The notes beneath the pieces were generated by a model, which saw only the letters and a list, made by a program, of their open reading frames with translations, made no database searches and had not been told where the DNA came from. This document shows positions 61,741-64,000 of a stretch of DNA of 64,000 nt, piece by piece. Origin of the DNA: Bacteroidota bacterium (lineage in GTDB: Bacteria > Bacteroidota > Bacteroidia > NS11-12g > UBA955); contig JAUXOK010000019.1 in NCBI GenBank assembly GCA_030682255.1, positions 1-64,000 of the forward strand, written 5' to 3'. Both the position numbers and the translations under genes were made by a program. Position 1 is the stretch's first letter; every line of letters starts with the position of its first letter.

Positions 61741-63258
61741 ATGAGTATCAAAACCATTAAAAAAGTATTAGTAGCCAATAGAGGAGAAATAGCCATCCGT
61801 GTGATGAGAACTTGCAGGGAAATGGGTATTAAAACAGTAGCAGTGTATAGCGATGCAGATAGAAATGCCTTGCATGTGCGCTATGCTGACGAAGCTTATT
61901 ATTTAGGACCGCCTCCATCTAGAGAAAGTTATTTATTGGGAGATAAAATCATTGATATTTGTAAAGCCCATCAAGTGGATGCCGTTCATCCGGGTTATGG
62001 TTTCTTGAGTGAGCGTTCAGAATTTGCCAATGCTTTAACTCAAAATGGTATTACTTTTATTGGTCCAAGTGCGCATAGCATGGATTTGATGGGGAGTAAA
62101 ATTGCGAGTAAACAAGCGGTTGCCGACTTTGGTGTTCCTTTGGTTCCGGGTTTGAAAGAAGCCATTGTGGATGTGGAAGCTGCTAAAATCGTGGCCTCAG
62201 AAATTGGTTTTCCTGTTTTGATTAAAGCAAGTGCTGGCGGTGGTGGCAAAGGAATGAGGATTGTAAACAATGTAGAAGAATTTGAATCGCAAATGAAAAT
62301 GGCTCAGAGTGAAGCTTTGAGTTCTTTTGGTGATGATAGTGTGTTTATAGAGAAATATGTCGCTGCTCCTCGACATATTGAAATTCAATTGATGGCAGAT
62401 AATCATGGGAATGTTTGTTATCTATTTGAGAGAGATTGTAGTATTCAAAGAAGGCATCAAAAATTGGTAGAGGAAGCCCCAAGTGCTGTTCTTTCGCCTG
62501 AATTAAGAAAACAAATGGGCGAAGCGGCTGTCAATGTAGCCAAAGCAGCCAAATACAGTGGAGCGGGTACAGTAGAGTTTTTGTTAGATGAAAAACTGAA
62601 TTTCTATTTTTTGGAAATGAATACCCGTTTGCAAGTGGAACATCCTGTTACGGAATTGATTACAGGTTTGGATTTGGTAAAAGAACAAATTAGAGTGGCA
62701 GAAGGTCATCCTTTGAGTTTTACACAAGAAGATTTAACAATTAATGGACACGCTTTAGAGTTGAGGATTTGTGCAGAAGATCCTAGCAATGGATTTTTAC
62801 CTGATATTGGCACATTAACCACTTACAGAGTGCCTCAAGGTCCTGGTATTCGGGTGGACGACTGCATGGAGGAAGGCATGGAAATACCGATTTATTACGA
62901 CAATATGATTGCCAAACTCATTGTTTGGGCAGATACAAGAGAGAATGCCATTTTGAAAATGAAACGAGCAATTTCTGAATATAAAATTTCTGGTGTGGCA
63001 AATACCTTGCAGTTTGGCAGTTGGGTAATGGACAATGAGCATTTCATAAAAGGTAATTTTGATACGAAGTTTATCGACAATTATTTTAAACCAGAGTATT
63101 TATTACCTGAATCCAACCAAATTTTGGAGGAGGCTTTAGCAATAGTTGCAACACATGTTTTCTCTCAAAAAAAGCAAGCTACACAAGCTATCAACAACAA
63201 TAACACTTCCTCAGACAAAAGTTCTGACTGGTATCAAAACAGGCGAAGTTTGAGATAG
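61741..63258 (+). CDS. accC: Biotin carboxylase subunit of acyl-CoA carboxylase
   Basis: About 505 residues. ATP-grasp enzyme that carboxylates biotin on a carrier protein. Features: KKVLVANRGEIAIRVMRTC, HPGYGFLSE, the Gly-rich loop KASAGGGGKGMRIV, ERDCSIQRRHQKLVEEAPS, and EMNTRLQVEHPVTE. There is no attached biotin-carrier domain and no carboxyltransferase gene next to it, so its partners lie elsewhere. A low-complexity tail (QAINNNNTSSDKSSDW) follows the core. ATG 61741 is supported by the promoter element. It could serve acetyl- or propionyl-CoA carboxylase. Confidence 0.92.
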   Translation: MSIKTIKKVLVANRGEIAIRVMRTCREMGIKTVAVYSDADRNALHVRYADEAYYLGPPPSRESYLLGDKIIDICKAHQVDAVHPGYGFLSERSEFANALTQNGITFIGPSAHSMDLMGSKIASKQAVADFGVPLVPGLKEAIVDVEAAKIVASEIGFPVLIKASAGGGGKGMRIVNNVEEFESQMKMAQSEALSSFGDDSVFIEKYVAAPRHIEIQLMADNHGNVCYLFERDCSIQRRHQKLVEEAPSAVLSPELRKQMGEAAVNVAKAAKYSGAGTVEFLLDEKLNFYFLEMNTRLQVEHPVTELITGLDLVKEQIRVAEGHPLSFTQEDLTINGHALELRICAEDPSNGFLPDIGTLTTYRVPQGPGIRVDDCMEEGMEIPIYYDNMIAKLIVWADTRENAILKMKRAISEYKISGVANTLQFGSWVMDNEHFIKGNFDTKFIDNYFKPEYLLPESNQILEEALAIVATHVFSQKKQATQAINNNNTSSDKSSDWYQNRRSLR

Positions 63259-63265
63259 GCTGTTT

Positions 63266-64000
63266 TTATTGATTCGCTTTTTTTGAAAAAGGCGTATATC
63301 GCAAGCCGATATAAAACTCTCTACCTCTTGTTGGTCCCCAATTAAAGGAAGTATCAAAATATGGGCTAAAAGGATTTTGCCAACTAACAATGGGTCTGTT
63401 TTGCCTAAAATTTAATAAGTTCTCGCAACCACCGTATAATTCCAAACTTTTCCATTTTTTGGTAATTTGAAGGTTCATCAAAAAGTAGGGTTGAGAAGTT
63501 TTTGCTTGTTGAAATTCTATCGGGTTAAAATTTGTATTAGGTAACCTTTGTTTACCATACCAATGCGTATTGAGGTCTGCTCGCCATTTATTAGATTGCG
63601 GATTGTATGATACACCAAACAATAAACGATGTTTGGAATTAAATGGCAATAATTCTTTGTCTTCGCCTATCATTCTATAAACATCCAAGAAATTGTAAGC
63701 CATTTTAAACTCATAAGCTTTATAAAATTTAAGCGTTAAATCTGTTTGAAAACCATTGGAAATAGATTGCCCTTTAAAATTATAGATGAGTGCCAACTGA
63801 GGCTCGCTGTCGTAATCAGGAAAAAATTGGTTCTGAAAACGGGTTTGATAAAAATCGAAAGTAATGAGTCCTGTTAAATTTTTCCCTTTTATTTTTCTGA
63901 GATAGTTGATGCCCCAATTCATGGCTTTTTCTGGTTCTAGAGGCTCAATAAATATGATGTTTCTAGAACTCACCAACAAACCGATGTTTTCTGAAAATAA
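63266..64000 (-). CDS. TonB-dependent receptor, C-terminal part (cut by window edge)
   Basis: 245 codons open to the right edge. Barrel strands typical of a TonB-dependent receptor: LITFDFYQTRFQNQFFPDY, FQTDLTLKFYKAYEFKMAYN, KHRLLFGVSYNP, and the end GPTRGREFYIGLRYTPF. The plug and most of the barrel lie outside. Convergent with accC with only 7 bp between stops and no clear terminator. The substrate is unknown. Confidence 0.85.
   Translation of the reverse strand, partial: LFSENIGLLVSSRNIIFIEPLEPEKAMNWGINYLRKIKGKNLTGLITFDFYQTRFQNQFFPDYDSEPQLALIYNFKGQSISNGFQTDLTLKFYKAYEFKMAYNFLDVYRMIGEDKELLPFNSKHRLLFGVSYNPQSNKWRADLNTHWYGKQRLPNTNFNPIEFQQAKTSQPYFLMNLQITKKWKSLELYGGCENLLNFRQNRPIVSWQNPFSPYFDTSFNWGPTRGREFYIGLRYTPFSKKANQ

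Noticed and set aside
5-64000. CRISPR array, tRNA and rRNA genes
   Set aside because: No regularly spaced direct repeats with unique spacers, no cloverleaf-like sequence and no rRNA landmark was recognised while reading both strands.

Overview
The window looks like chromosome from a low-GC member of the Bacteroidota. The evidence is several proteins with type IX secretion (T9SS) C-terminal sorting domains, a PorE-like OmpA protein, STN-type TonB-dependent receptors with FecR and DUF4249 partners, and many TAnnTTTG (-7) promoter elements in place of Shine-Dalgarno signals. No rRNA, tRNA or CRISPR array was found. I cannot place it below phylum.

Layout. 1-500: three dispersed repeat elements next to each other. 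0.5-6.9 kb: lactate and cation housekeeping (LdhA, site-2 protease, lactate permease, P2-type ATPase). 7.3-15.4 kb: an accessory island with a NUDIX + PLD/SF2 helicase/DUF3427/S24-like pair, a RhuM-family gene between two copies of a small membrane-protein gene (one broken by a 119-bp insertion), a MazEF pair, and an HTH/nucleotidyltransferase toxin-antitoxin-like pair. 16.4-16.9 kb: a 499-bp MITE-like element with terminal inverted repeats. 17-22.7 kb: conserved genes (rhomboid, phosphoesterase, PorE-like protein, GlyRS, YgiD-like dioxygenase). 22.7-31.7 kb: a tandemly duplicated minus-strand cassette (coiled-coil fibre-like protein, Cys-rich lipoprotein, large T9SS cargo, terminator), with the first gene of the second unit reduced to a 41-codon remnant. 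32.4-41.2 kb: Tat-pirin, LD-carboxypeptidase, GtrA, FolK, WbqC, then a split FecR, a TonB receptor and a DUF4249 lipoprotein. 41.5-47.1 kb: a MORN-repeat giant and a partner, flanked by a perfect 24-bp direct repeat. 47.1-49.9 kb: an ABC-type ATPase and membrane protein. 50.4-54.4 kb: a second accessory cluster with a membrane-anchored TIR/NDT-like protein plus a small membrane partner, a TIR-like/TPR protein and a secreted protein; its minus-strand units share an unusual terminator-linked upstream element. 54.9-64 kb: a BNR/sortilin-like protein, a T9SS alpha/beta hydrolase, a PfkB kinase, Aat, a biotin carboxylase and the end of a TonB receptor.

Two themes recur. First, two gene clusters (7.4-15.4 and 50.4-53.3 kb) have the domain make-up of anti-phage or toxin-antitoxin systems. 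The NUDIX + helicase/S24 pair and the membrane TIR/NDT pair are the best candidates for undescribed systems. Second, the intergenic DNA is rich in dispersed structured repeats whose copies differ by gain or loss of 18-22 bp palindromes. This suggests small mobile hairpins nested in larger repeats.
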